A stretch of DNA of 64,000 bases from Rhodocollybia butyracea (lineage: Eukaryota; Basidiomycota; Agaricomycetes; Agaricales; Omphalotaceae): the NCBI GenBank assembly GCA_015501585.1, contig JADNRY010000074.1:62001-126000 (forward strand), read 5' to 3'. The notes beneath the pieces are model-generated. The model saw nothing but the letters and a program-made list of their open reading frames with translations. It searched no databases and had not been told where the DNA came from. A program made the translations under genes and the position numbers. Below are positions 47,455-57,979 of this stretch, in pieces. Each line of letters starts with the position of its first letter. Position 1 is the stretch's first letter.

Positions 47455-48072
47455 CTATTCCCCTTCTCGAGGCCCAGTGTGACGCTTAGACCTCCGAGAA
47501 CGATATGTCCCATATGCCCAATCAGCATCACCGTTCTTCTCAATATGCGCCCTGTAAGTACATCCAAAAGCATGAGTATGGGTAAGTAAGAAAAAGAGGA
47601 GAGCCAATGACGCACTTCCAACGCTTGTCTTCTGCTTTGGAAAGAATATGGTCTTGATTTCTGTTAGGTAGGTAAAGTTTGAATATATTGAAATTCCACG
47701 CCAGCCGCTCACTTGAGATAATGCTTTTTATCAATGTTCTTGCGGTGTTCCTTCCTTTGAGCATGCTCAGCATTATCTAGACCAGCCCGTAATCTAAAAA
47801 TTCTAAATGTTGAGCTGAGATTGAGAGGTACACGAGAACCTTACTTTGCCATTCGTGCCTTTGCAGCTTTGTTGATTTCATCTTTGTTTCTGCGAGCAAA
47901 AGGAACAATAGAAGCTAATGAGCAAAAGCTCAAGCTAATAGATGTGAGATTTGACTTACTTGAGGCGGTATCTCTTGGAGGCCCATCGAGCATTATCTTT
48001 TCGGATTTGCTCTTTGGCAGCTTCATCTCGCTTAGATTTTTGAATAGAAGACGGAGTACGCTCCCTGACCAT
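47455..48072 (-). CDS. Small basic multi-exon protein, KDZ cargo
   Basis: ATG at 48070-48072 (MVRERTPSSIQKSKRDEAAK), stop TAG at 47455-47457. Exons: MVRERT...ASKRYRLK, then (N)KDEINKAAKARMAK, then LRAGLDNAEHAQRKEHRKNI plus DKKHYLK, a short exon near 47610-47660 (KAEDKRWK) and AYIEKNGDADWAYGTYRSRR to the end SKRHTGPREGE. Introns are about 60 nt with GTAAG-type donors. The repeated RxKxRxRY-type segments make a positively charged helix-rich protein; similar short Arg/Lys-rich repeat proteins are common unannotated genes in agaric genomes. Nucleic-acid binding is possible, nothing more can be said. Exact exon edges are uncertain. Confidence 0.55.
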
Positions 48073-48476
48073 TGCTGAGAGAGTTCTACAGCAGTTTATA
48101 ACAGTAATTTGAAAGAGATGTTATAGTGGTAGGAGAAAGACAAGGAAAGTAAGTAAGCGCGCAATGCATACGTCAAAGCTATTCTGCTTTGATCGTTAAT
48201 CATTTCCTAAATAAATAAAAACATTTAATATTCAGAGCTACAGCAAACAAGAGTATGGAATAAATACACCGAAAGCAGGCCTAGACCTATGTTTACAACA
48301 TACAATAATCTTAGGGCATTTGAAAATTCTACTAGCTCAAAAATACACCAGATACGGCAAAAACGGTGTTTTACGTGTTCGTAATGTTTTTGTACCAGAG
48401 GTATAACACGTTCAAAAACATTAAGTATAGCAGAAAACCGACATCTATAGTACCGTACGACATACACAATCTATTA

Positions 48477-50263
48477 TCAACCCTCCTGGAGGAGCTCTAG
48501 GCCTGTCTCCCAAAGCTTTTCCCGATATTCCTTCCATAACCGTAGCTGCCTGGGAGAAGCACGCTCCTTGAACTCCTTATCAGACATATATCCGTTATGA
48601 AACCAGCGAGCAATACCCGCCGGTGTGAAAAAAGCAATTGATGACCGAGTCTCCTCGGGTGCGATGGGAACATTACCATGGGTGACGCATGCAGAGGGAA
48701 CATAGATGGTTGCCCCAGCTGGGAAGGGTACAACGACGCCAAGAGACCAAGCAATGAACTGACCACCTCGAGTGTGATCGAACTTCCCACTTGCGTGAAC
48801 TGCGCACATAGCAAAAAAAACGTTAAAAAAGTCTTCATGCAGTTGGGCCCAAGCCAAGTGCAAGTTAAGATGGCAAGCGGTATAGCAACAGCCCTCAAAC
48901 ATTCGCCGAATATCTGGGCTATCCATGAGCACCTTCTCTTGGAGGTTGGTGAGGAACAGGTGTAGCTTGGGGAAGTAGACCTGCAGGCCAGCTAATTGAA
49001 CGTCAGCCAGGGAAACAAAACAACGTGTGGCAACCTACAGTCAACGAGTCGAGCAATGCACTGAATAGCCTTATCCCGTAAGACTTTCTCGACAAGAGGA
49101 GCGTTGTGAGGTGAGTTGGCGTAGTTTCCAGGACAAGTTCAGCCACCTCCAAACCCAAAGCCTGCAGGCAATGATACGTAGCGACCGCGGCGGTGGATCC
49201 GATGAGCCAGGTCAACAACAGCGCTCTCATACAGCCATTCGAGCGCCATGCTCACCGCAGCTTCAGTAGCGGGCCAGGTTTCTCCCTTGGGAGGAGGTAG
49301 ATAGGCCATAAAGCGATGCCCGCTGGCTGTTTGAACGACATGGCCAACCCTGTGAAGCTGCATGAGGTAATATGCCAAAACATGAAGAGCTCACCTGACA
49401 TCCCATTCAACATAGCGGAGGCCAGATGCCTCAAAAACCTCCCTGACCGAAACTATTCTAGGCGTGAACGTCACCTGCTTTCCACTCCAGCCAGAGCCGA
49501 GGCACAAGTTAGCCAAATCCACAGTAACGGCGCCAGTCTCCTTTACCCGACGCCTGACGACGGCTTTCAAAACACTGCCGGAGGCCTTCTGAGCAGAAGT
49601 GCGAGCTATCCTCCGCTTGGCACGATACCGAGCCTTCTGGCGGGCTTTCCCCTCCCCAGCCTGACTAGCAGAAGCCGGAGGTTCAGCCAACCGAACTTTC
49701 TTATGGGGTCTAGCGCTGATGTCGGCAAGTAGTGTTGAGATGGGGACAGGGTCGGCGATGGAAGAGGGCCTAGGCAAGAGAAGAGACGAGAGAGGAAGAG
49801 AGGCAAGCTTCTGGGGGCGTAACCGGCTTCGGGATGAAACAACTTCATCGTGGTCATCACCCGACTCAAAAGCGGCCTCCTGCCTTGCCAGTGCTTCAGC
49901 CAGCAGGCCTTGAGGGTTGAAGTTAGCAAGCAAGATGTCAGAGCCTCGGCTTGACTCGCTGAATTCACGACCACTTCGAAGCGTGCGGAACCCGTCTAGA
50001 AATACAAATTAGCGGCGCGTTGGAATAAGTCAGGCTAGAGCTATCCAAACGCCCCGCATCTAGAGGCCCACCCTCTGCGTTCACACTTCCCCATAGCACG
50101 GGGTGGTGGAACTCGCCAACAGCTGTTAGACACGCGAAGCGCGCTGCTCAGGGGGAAGGCCGAGTGGCAACAGGCAGGGAAAGGTGTGAAAAAAGAGAGA
50201 GAAAGACTTACATCCAGCCGAGAGGTTTTGCTCAAGTTCATTGGACACAACCTTGCGCTTCAT
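48477..50263 (-). pseudogene. TET/JBP-like dioxygenase of the KDZ element, one in-frame TGA
   Basis: ATG at 50263 (MKRKVVSNELEQNLSAG), intron 50211-49996, then YGFRTLRSGREFSES and a basic linker (ARQKARYRAKRRIARTSAQK) likely to be a nuclear signal. Next come YVEWDV, an intron whose junction leaves the frame one base out, TASGHRFMAYLPPPKGETWP, SLPAGFGFGGG, TGA at 49139-49141, TCPGNYANSPHNAPLVEKVL, another intron, and the catalytic domain: FEGCCYTACHLNLHLAWAQL, HxD ligands in LHEDFFN, GGQFIAWSLGVVVPFPAGAT, second His in CVTHGNVPI, and 2-oxoglutarate-binding Arg in PEETRSSIAFF. The stop is at 48477-48479. All expected metal and cosubstrate residues remain. The sister gene at 24032-25789 has the same layout. 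It diverges from the transposase gene with 145 bp between starts. Confidence 0.8.
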
Positions 50264-50408
50264 GCTGTCCTGAACATCAAGAAGAACAGAGGGCGCTTAT
50301 ACGCCTTGCGCTTTTTCTATATGTCGGGCACATGACCGATTATGGTCATGTGGTTTAACTGTCTCGCAAAATCGCCAACTCCAGGAACTCCTCCAACGCG
50401 CTGATACT
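50264..50408. promoter_or_regulatory. Shared divergent promoter of TET/JBP and KDZ transposase genes
   Basis: 145 bp separate the two ATG codons. It contains TATATG near 50320 and short palindromic ATGACCGATTATGGTCAT (50331-50348), which could be a regulatory protein site. The head-to-head arrangement implies joint expression. Confidence 0.5.
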
Positions 50409-53400
50409 ATGTCCAATACACGCCGAGTCAATGCCGCTGTGAGGGTAAGAAAGAACCGTAACCTTCGAGGGCCGGCTCATGGACTTCGAGGCGACGCCGA
50501 TACTCAACGTAAATCCTCTACAAGACGAGGTGCAACTCAATCTTTACGTCTCTCGCAGGTCAATAGAGAGCGCAAAAAGGGTGCTGCAGCCGATGCTCGA
50601 CGATTGATCCTGCAGACGCCTGACATTTTTGAACAGCAAGACTACCATCTTCCTGTCGATGAACATCATGACTACAATATGCAAAACTACCAGGACGGGC
50701 CTGACCTTGCAGAATGGGATGATGATCCGGACTGGGTGGCACTGGGGGATAATGGGGAGCCTGAAGATGACGTTACAAAAGCTATGAAGGAGATGCGGCA
50801 CTCCTACCGCGATTTTTGTACCAGGCGAGACCGTACCCAGACATCGAATGAGCACTGGGCTCCTCAGCTGGATGGAATGGTTCGTGCCTATATGGATTTC
50901 TGCCTTAGGGAGAAGTCTGGAGGCCAAGAGGAAGAAGAAGCAGGGGCGGCTAGTATAATGATGGAAGTGATAGACATATTTGGTATGGCCCATCTCCGTC
51001 ACAATGAACGGGTTTACTGATTTGAGTCTTGAAGGTACTGAATTCAAACATATTCCCTCTTCTCATGACAAGTGGCAGTCCGAATCCTTAGTGAGGTCAG
51101 GGATCATCCCCACAGCTCCTCTTGTCCACAACAAAGGCGTTACCATTCGAACGGTCAACCTATATCATAAGCTCTTTGTTCGGTGCCCAAGACTAGGGGT
51201 TCAATCCTTTGCCAAGTCGCTGTGTGACCTTGAGGAAATGGCTTTCAGGCCTTACCTTTCTACAGAGCTCTACGCTGCCTTCGACGTCTATCTCTCCATT
51301 CTCCGGGAGGTACAAAAGCGTACAAAGTTATCGCTTGGGCATTCAGGACGGGAATGGCGGCTGCTGAACGCATGCCCATCATGCCAATACCGACTAAAAG
51401 AGGACGATAAGCAGGATGTCCGGATGTTGATGGCAATGGATGGGAACGACTCCCTGAAACGCGTTGAGCGCAAAGAGGACGTTCTCCAGGAGCGGGAAGA
51501 TGCAGGAGAAGATTTGCCAGAGGCATTGAAGGAACGCATTGACCGTCGAACTGCGGGGGAGGAATTCTTTGTCTCGCGTGCGGAGACATCCAAGTGGGAT
51601 GAAGGAAATTGGGGTTCACTTCAGCTACCCCAGGGAGATGATGTCTCGCCCACAGATACCTTTTGGGGAGACAGCGGTTGTGAAGAGAAATGGCAGAACA
51701 TGGATGAGAAGAAGACTGCCAAGGAGAGCTCGAAGTTTTTTGAGAACGGATGGTTTGTGCTTCTCTGTCGCCACATGGTGATGATGCTGGCTTGTGATAT
51801 GGTGAAGAGTGGTGAGCTGTATGTTATATCTTCTAATTCTTTGGCTGTCTGAAGCTCACAATTCTACAGATACCAATATCCGCTGGCGCTGCTAGCTATC
51901 TACCTGTCCGCTGAGAAGGAGGAGCGTGAAAGAAATCGGGAAGGGCCACCTGAAGGAAAACTCGGAAACGCTTACGATATACACTGCAAGTTCTCGAAGC
52001 ATCTTCGGCGCAGCCCTCTCAAGGCGCTAGCTGAATGGTCGAGGTACCTCCCTGTGATAGGAACAATGCATGGATATGCCCACAAACGCCAATGTCAGCT
52101 CCTCTTTCTTATGCTCTACATCTTAGGCGTCGGGATCGAAGACGGAGAAGTATGCGAGAGATACTTTAGTATCTCGAATGGTCTTGCTGCCATCACTCGC
52201 CACCAATCCGCTTTTCATTGACAGCAAGCCATCTCCGAGTTCGTATATTACCAGGACCTTCAGACGTACTCAAACATCAGCAAATTTATCTATGGGAACT
52301 ATAAACAGGCCCTCTCTATTACTCGTCGAACTAATGCTCTTCGACACAGCATGCTTAAGGCTGGAATCACCTCGCCCAAGGTATTCTTCGAATGGCTGGC
52401 AGAGGAGGGAGAGTATTTACAAAGCCTCTCTCGTACACCTCCGAAAGAGACCCTGGAGTGCGAATATTACCTGAAGTTGGAAGCTCTCCAGGCTTGCCAG
52501 GATCGTCTTCACAAGGCTCGAAAGGCTTGGCTATCTTTTGCCCCAGGCATCCGCGATCAGACCAATACGTTGGAAACAAAACGCCGAAACGAAGAAGAGA
52601 ACGAACGGAAGCTTCTGGCAGATGTGCATTGTTTGGAAGAGGTGCTGGAGGTCCGGGAGCGCTGGCTGGAAGGCTCAGAAAAATGGGAGGAAGCAAAGAA
52701 GGCAGCGAAGGAGACTACCTACAGGAAAGCACTGGATAAACTGGAGGGGCTGCTTGTCGCTCGAGTGTTTGAGATGAGCCGCTTAAATGTTGCAGGAACT
52801 GGTGAGTGTTTAAGGCTAGTAAGCTTCATATACTAACAGGTGAGCTTTTACTAGGCTATAAACTTCGAAAACATATTGCAAACGCTATGAAGATTCGTTC
52901 AAAATCGATCTCTGCCGCTATCATTGCCTACAATGACGCCGCTACCAGCCTCACCCCGCCACGACCAACGCTGAAGTGCGAGGAAGCGCTTGAGTTCATT
53001 TATCTATCGGAGTTTGACATCCTGCGGAACGCAAGAGAAGACGTGCGAGAGAGGCCGTGGGCTACCCCTGGAAACCGACTTATCATGACTGAGTTCTTCA
53101 AACTCATCCGTGCAGAGGAGGAGATAGGATGGCTGCACCTGGAAATTCAGCGGCTGATCACACACATGTTCGATGAGGAGGAGTTGATACTGGATAAGGC
53201 GGAAGCGGTTGAACTGGAGGACCCAGGGCTAGCGCTGCAGCTCAGGTCCTATTGGAATGAACGAGGGAAGTTCAATGAGCTTCATCGCAGACGTCTCTTT
53301 GCCATCAAGAAATTACCAGGATTTCAGCCTGAAAATTTACGATACTTCCGCCGAGGGACACATGTTAGCCAGGAAGATGCCTCGATGAGCTCAGAAAGGT

Positions 53401-53528
53401 CTGATCGTACCGCAGGCGTTGAAGCAGAGCCTGACGAGCCATGGGCTGAGGATGAGGACGGAGGTGAGGACGATGATGAGATACTGGGGCTAGTGGACAC
53501 AGTTATGAATCTTACAGTTGACGACTAG
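50409..53528 (+). pseudogene. KDZ-family transposase, one in-frame TGA
   Basis: Exons 50409-50982, 51035-51818, 51870-52801 and 52855-53528 sum to 988 codons in one frame (987 aa). The core reads EVIDIFGTEFKHIPSSHD, LYHKLFVRCPRLGVQSFAKS, LLNACPSCQYRLKED (CxxC), MAMDGNDSLKRV (first catalytic Asp, residue about 326), SGELYQYPLALLA, NAYDIHCKFSKHL (second Asp, about 487), GTMHGYAHKRQCQLLFLM (conserved His), and GIEDGEVCERYFSISNGLAA (catalytic Glu, about 544). TGA at 52219-52221 interrupts HQSAFH-stop-QQAISEFVY, where the family has Arg (FHRRQAI). After it the C-terminal helical region is complete (GTGYKLRKHIANAMKIRSKS; REDVRERPWATPGNR) and ends in an acidic tail. A single C-to-T change at a CpG explains the lesion. 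Confidence 0.9.
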
Positions 53529-53580
53529 ATTCATGTATTATATGTACTTCATTTAGCCTACGTTAATATGAGAGCGTAAT

Positions 53581-53802
53581 CCCGAACTCCCGAGCGCTAT
53601 GCGCCGCAATGTCCGGCAGTTTCACATGATCCGAGGAATTTCGAAGGCACCAAAGGCCTGGGTACTAATTCTACCCTAAAGTACCCTTAGAGGTATGGTA
53701 TTTAGGCATATGTGTGAAAATAACCTTGGCCACTTATCTACAAGCGGATCCTAAAACCGGACATCCGCTTCTACATAACCCGATACTGGGGCTTTACAGG
53801 TG
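53581..53802 (-). repeat. Right terminal inverted repeat of the KDZ transposon
   Basis: About 222 bp, reverse complement of 43178-43397, starting 52 bp after the transposase stop codon. Most differences between the two repeats are transitions. Confidence 0.9.
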
Positions 53803-53957
53803 GCAAGATCTCGTTCTATTAGAGAAATAGACCGAAACGAGTATGTGGTACGAGGATAAGAGTAGACTAATTATGTAATATCGGCGCTAACGGCAATGAA
53901 CGTGCCGTAGGCGTTACACTTGACCGTGCCAACCAGTTATAGCACAAATGCATTCCC

Positions 53958-54028
53958 GGTAGCTGTGCTATTTATTGTGGTGACCGAAATCCCAGCTTTG
54001 CAGTGGCTACAATAAATAGCACAGCCAC
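53958..54028. repeat. 71-bp hairpin repeat, copy 1
   Basis: GGTAGCTGTGCTATTTATTG at the left pairs with CAATAAATAGCACAGCCAC at the right. Preceded by TGCATTCC, as is copy 2. Confidence 0.75.
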
Positions 54029-54109
54029 AGTGCACCTATCATTTTGTCTTCTGAGTCAGTGGTCACTAGGCTTGCACATCTTGGCGTTCACGTCAGATGA
54101 TGCATTCCT

Positions 54110-54181
54110 GGTGGCTGTGCTATTTGTTGTGGCCACCGCAAAGCTGAGATTGCGGTGACCACAATAAATAGCACAGCCACC
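54110..54181. repeat. 72-bp hairpin repeat, copy 2
   Basis: GGTGGCTGTGCTATTTGTTG pairs with CAATAAATAGCACAGCCACC; a second inner stem GTGGCCACCGC lies next to it. The pair of hairpins 80 bp apart, each after TGCATTCC, indicates a duplicated segment. Confidence 0.75.
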
Positions 54182-54352
54182 GGAACGGCGTGACTTTGCC
54201 ATAGATTTAATAGTATATATAAAACTCACGATCTGACAGAAATCACGTGAGAATAGTCAGTCCGGTAGTCAGTTTCCTTCCGACCGACAGTGCCGACCAG
54301 ACGGGGCTATTCAATGAATACCAGCTATTTGGCAGTGAGATAAGTGTCACTG

Positions 54353-55524
54353 CATAGCTAGTATTCAGTGAATACCTCATTGAATACCTCGCTGAACTTT
54401 ACCTCACTGAATATACCTCAACACTGAATGCCTCACTGAAAACCTCGGTGAATAGCTCAGTGAATAGCTAGCATTCAGAACTCACTGAACACATTGTTGA
54501 ATACCCGAATAGCATCTCTGACACTGAATACCTCACTGAATGTTTAACTGAACACCTCACTGAACAAAATGTCACTGAATAGCTCACTACAGAATACCTT
54601 ACTAACGCTGAATATCTCACCGAACACCTCACTGAATAGCGAGGATTCAGTGAAGATCTCACTGAAAAATAGTTGACTGACACTGAATATCTCACTGAAT
54701 ACCTCACTAGCCGGGATTCATGTCAATGAACAGTGAATACCTCACGGAATATACCTTCTCAGTGAATAGCTAGTATTCAGAACTCACTGAACACATTGTT
54801 GAATACCTGAATGGCATCTCTGACACTGAATACCTCAATAAATATTTCGCTTCGGAACTCCTCACTGAATAGCCAGTATTCACCGAAGATCTCACTGAAT
54901 TTGCTGAACCCTTCAATATCTCACTGAATACCTCACTAATCAGTATCTCACTGGCACTGAATACCTCACTACTGAATACCTCACTGGAACTGAATATCTC
55001 ACTGAATACCTCACTAATCAATATCTCACTGGCACTGAATATCTCACTGAATACCTCACTGGAACTGAATCTCTCACTGAATACCTCACTGGCACTGAAT
55101 ATCTTACTGAATATCTCACTGAATATCTCACTGAATATCTCACTAATCAATACCTCACTGGATACCTCACTACTGAATACCTCACTGGCACTGAATATCT
55201 CACTGAATACCTCACTGAATACCTCACTAATCAGTATCTCACTGGCACTGAATACCTCACTACTGAATACCTCACTGGCACTGAATACCTCACTACTGAA
55301 TACCTCACTGGAACTGAATATCTCACTGAATACCTCACTAATCAATATCTCACTGGCACTGAATATCTGACTGAATATCTCACTGAATACCTCACTGGCA
55401 CTGAATATCTTACTGAATATCTCACTGAATACCTCACTAATCAATACCTCACTGAATACCTCACTACTGAATACCTCACTGGCACTGAATATCTCACTGA
55501 ATATCTCACTACTGAATACCTCAC
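54353..55524. repeat. 12-bp minisatellite (CTCACTGAATAC)n, about 1.2 kb
   Basis: Roughly one hundred units of CTCACTGAATAC/CTCACTGAATAT with interspersed CACTGG and AATCAGTAT variants. The 12-bp period gives an artificial minus-strand frame EVFSEIFSASEVFSSEVFSE that is not a gene. The array stops abruptly at the 5' LTR at 55525. Confidence 0.9.
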
Positions 55525-55777
55525 TGTAACACCTCCGCCTCTCCATAATCACCACTGACTGTATCCAGTGATACGGTCATCCTAGACGTTGCCCATAGAC
55601 CAAATGGTCCATCTTATTGTTCTATTTATTATTAATTATATAATAAATCCATTACTATAAGTATTGTATGATTACTTAAGAGTCTAGTTAGTCTTTTACA
55701 CCGTTGTACACACAATTGTATCCTATTTGTCATGTTCACCGGTGTTCTTAAGGACTTTGCCCATAGGGCACGTTATA
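55525..55777 (+). repeat. 5' LTR of the second Gag-only element
   Basis: 253 bp, TGTAACACC...CGTTATA. It begins directly inside the minisatellite. Confidence 0.85.
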
Positions 55778-56153
55778 CTTTTTTGAACATCAAAAATTAC
55801 TATCGTGTGAATAACACAAAGCTATTAGTTAAAACAAGGTAAAAACAGTTATACTACCAAGCATAACAATCACTTTTCCAACTTGCTTCACAACCCGCTC
55901 CATTTTTCCTTCTCGCTATATCATTTGCTGTCCCCATGACCTCTTGAAATCAATCAGAGAAGTCATATCAGAGTGTGCACGATTGCGCACCTTCCATTCG
56001 TGGTGACATGTCACCACACTCAATCTATTCAGTCGCATCAGCGACTCATTCTGTGTGTGCGTCTGAAGGACGGCACTACAGGCAGGACAAGAGTCCACCT
56101 AATGAACAGTCTATGACTATTCGTAAGAAATGGCCAACCCGAGAGGGTTTAAG

Positions 56154-56820
56154 TAGAGATGTCCACGAGTCCAAGTCTTCACAAGTACTCGCAGGTAAGA
56201 TCCGTGGGAAAACCCGCAAGTATGTGACTCGCGGATCCCAGGATCCATTTCCCACGGGTCAGGCGCGGGTCACAAGTCAGCCATTTGCAATTTTTGGTTG
56301 ACTTGCAAGTACTTGTGCAAGCAATATGAACTCATATATTTGTTGTTGGTGATCAAAACTTACAGTAATTAATAGTATCATATCTATTATAGTACTTATC
56401 AAGTACTGCCACACATGTTTGAGGTTGTAGACAGCTCACAGCGACTGAGCGCTTATTTTAGCGCCCAATCGCCGTAGGCTGTCTACAATCCAAAGCCTAA
56501 CTGTCAGTACATTTTACTTCATACCATAGTATGAAATTAGTGTAACAAGTAAAGTACAGGTTTTTAATAGCATTATACACTGTACAATCACTGTATGCAA
56601 GTAAATAATGGTAAATACTTGTGAATATAGCTGTAACTACTTGATTAGTGTGCGGATCCACAAGTACTTGTGAGACCCGCAAGTACTTGCAGATAATACT
56701 TGCGAGTCAGTGACCCGTTTCCCACGAGTCAGCCGTGGGTCATGAGTCAGGCCTTCTAGGCCACAAGTACTTGCGCTCTGGATGCAAGTATACTTGGATC
56801 CGGACTCGTGGACATCTCTA
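56154..56820. mobile_element. hAT-like non-autonomous element, 667 bp, 8-bp duplication
   Basis: Ends TAGAGATGTCCACGAGTCC and GGACTCGTGGACATCTCTA are perfect 19-bp inverted repeats, flanked by the perfect 8-bp duplication GGTTTAAG (56146-56153 and 56821-56828). The undisturbed site GGTTTAAGTGAG is present once in the first Gag element, so the limits are exact. Subterminal ACAAGTACTTGC-type repeats occur on both sides. No coding capacity. Confidence 0.95.
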
Positions 56821-57200
56821 GGTTTAAGTGAGATTTCTTCTGTGCTACAAGATGTAGCAGCATCAATTGACAAGAGTACGCAAGTACTCAATTGTATTCT
56901 CAATATAACTGAGAAATGGGATGCATCTAGCATCCGATCTGATGAAGAAAGATCTTCATCAAGAAACAGCAATAGAATCACTATTGCTGCACCCACACTG
57001 AGACGGCCTGCCGTCACACCGCCGGTATTGCACAACGCAGCACCATCTGTTCCTATTTGGGCAAACAACTTGGTATGCCAATGGCGTGAGACTGTGCCCA
57101 AGGCACCATCAGTCCAACAATCACTGTTGGATGAACAGTATTCACAAGGGATGACCAAGTCACCCCGTCATGCTCTTGTATTCCAACAGGAATATGCACC

Positions 57201-57352
57201 TGTAATGCCTACGGCACGTTCATTGCCGTTAGCGCCGATATTACATAATTAGTCTACTCTTATCCTTGTACCACATACTCGTTTCGGTCTATTTCTCTAA
57301 TAGAACAAGATCTTGCTCATGGTCTGAGGCATTAAGAGTCAGGGCTCTTACA
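57201..57352 (+). mobile_element. 152-bp solo LTR with 5-bp target-site duplication
   Basis: TGTAATGCC...CTCTTACA, flanked by GCACC (57196-57200 and 57353-57357); the first Gag element has GCACC once at the matching place. It is the same LTR family as the one split by the KDZ transposon. Confidence 0.95.
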
Positions 57353-57979
57353 GCACCAGTGTCAGTAAATATACCAACACCCATCTACACATCCCGCATG
57401 AGACAGAGTCCCAATGCAGAGGCAGCGTCTCTGACACTGCAAGGTCCCAGGCCATTACCGGTGACCAAATCTTGCTCACCACAAAGTGCAGTGAACATTA
57501 ACAATGTACTTACCTACTGCAAGGGCACCAGTGGTACCCAATATTATTGCATCTCCAGTAGTTGTACCGAACATTACTGGAAATCAATCCAGTATGGGAC
57601 CGCAACATGGTACCCTTCCGGTAGTTCCTACTACCATACCCATTGCCCCAGCGACACAAAGTGTTGCCCCTCCGGTAGTACACACTACCGTAAGACTGCC
57701 CAAATTGCCGCCCAGCAATGTGCCAGGGCCAAGTTCAATGCCAGTACCAATGGTATTGGCAGAGTTGCAACCACAGCCGCTTCTGTTGGGAGTAGCTAAA
57801 GATTGGATGAGTCGCATAGCGATTCAATGCCAACATAACACCAGTCTCTGAGATTTTGGATTTGCGCACCAAATGGTGGGATATATTGTCGACGGAATAC
57901 CCGTTGATAAATTGACTACTCCCAGAGAAATCTGGGATCAATTTTACATTCCACCTGCTGAGTCCTTTCCAGGACCAAG

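Larger units (their letters stand above)
43178..53802 (+). mobile_element. Complete KDZ-type DNA transposon, 10,625 bp, five genes
   Basis: Terminal inverted repeats begin CACCTGTAAAGCCCC and extend about 220 bp. The perfect 8-bp duplication GCAAGATC lies at 43170-43177 and 53803-53810, inside a solo LTR. The gene content left to right is a 650-aa unknown (minus), RNase H1 N-domain-like (plus), small basic protein (minus), TET/JBP dioxygenase (minus), KDZ transposase (plus). KDZ (Kyakuja-Dileera-Zisupton) transposons are known to be linked to TET/JBP genes in basidiomycetes. The transposase and dioxygenase each contain one in-frame TGA, so the copy is likely immobile unless helped in trans; the other three genes read through. 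Confidence 0.95.
43134..53918 (-). mobile_element. 152-bp solo LTR split by the KDZ transposon
   Basis: 43134-43177 plus 53803-53918, after removal of one 8-bp duplicate, rebuild a 152-bp LTR on the minus strand that matches the intact solo LTR at 57201-57352. It has its own perfect 5-bp target-site duplication CTTGA (43129-43133 and 53919-53923). The LTR starts TGTAA and ends TTACA. Its 152-bp length is the same in both copies, which fixes the limits of the inserted transposon. Confidence 0.9.

Noticed and set aside
4277..52221. Alternative genetic code or recoding of TGA
   Set aside because: Real gene ends in the same window also use TGA (for example 48477 and 60006), and sister copies show CGA at one matching site, so mutation is the simpler reading.
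54770..55555. 261-aa minus-strand frame EVFSEIFSASEV
   Set aside because: Translation of the 12-bp minisatellite.
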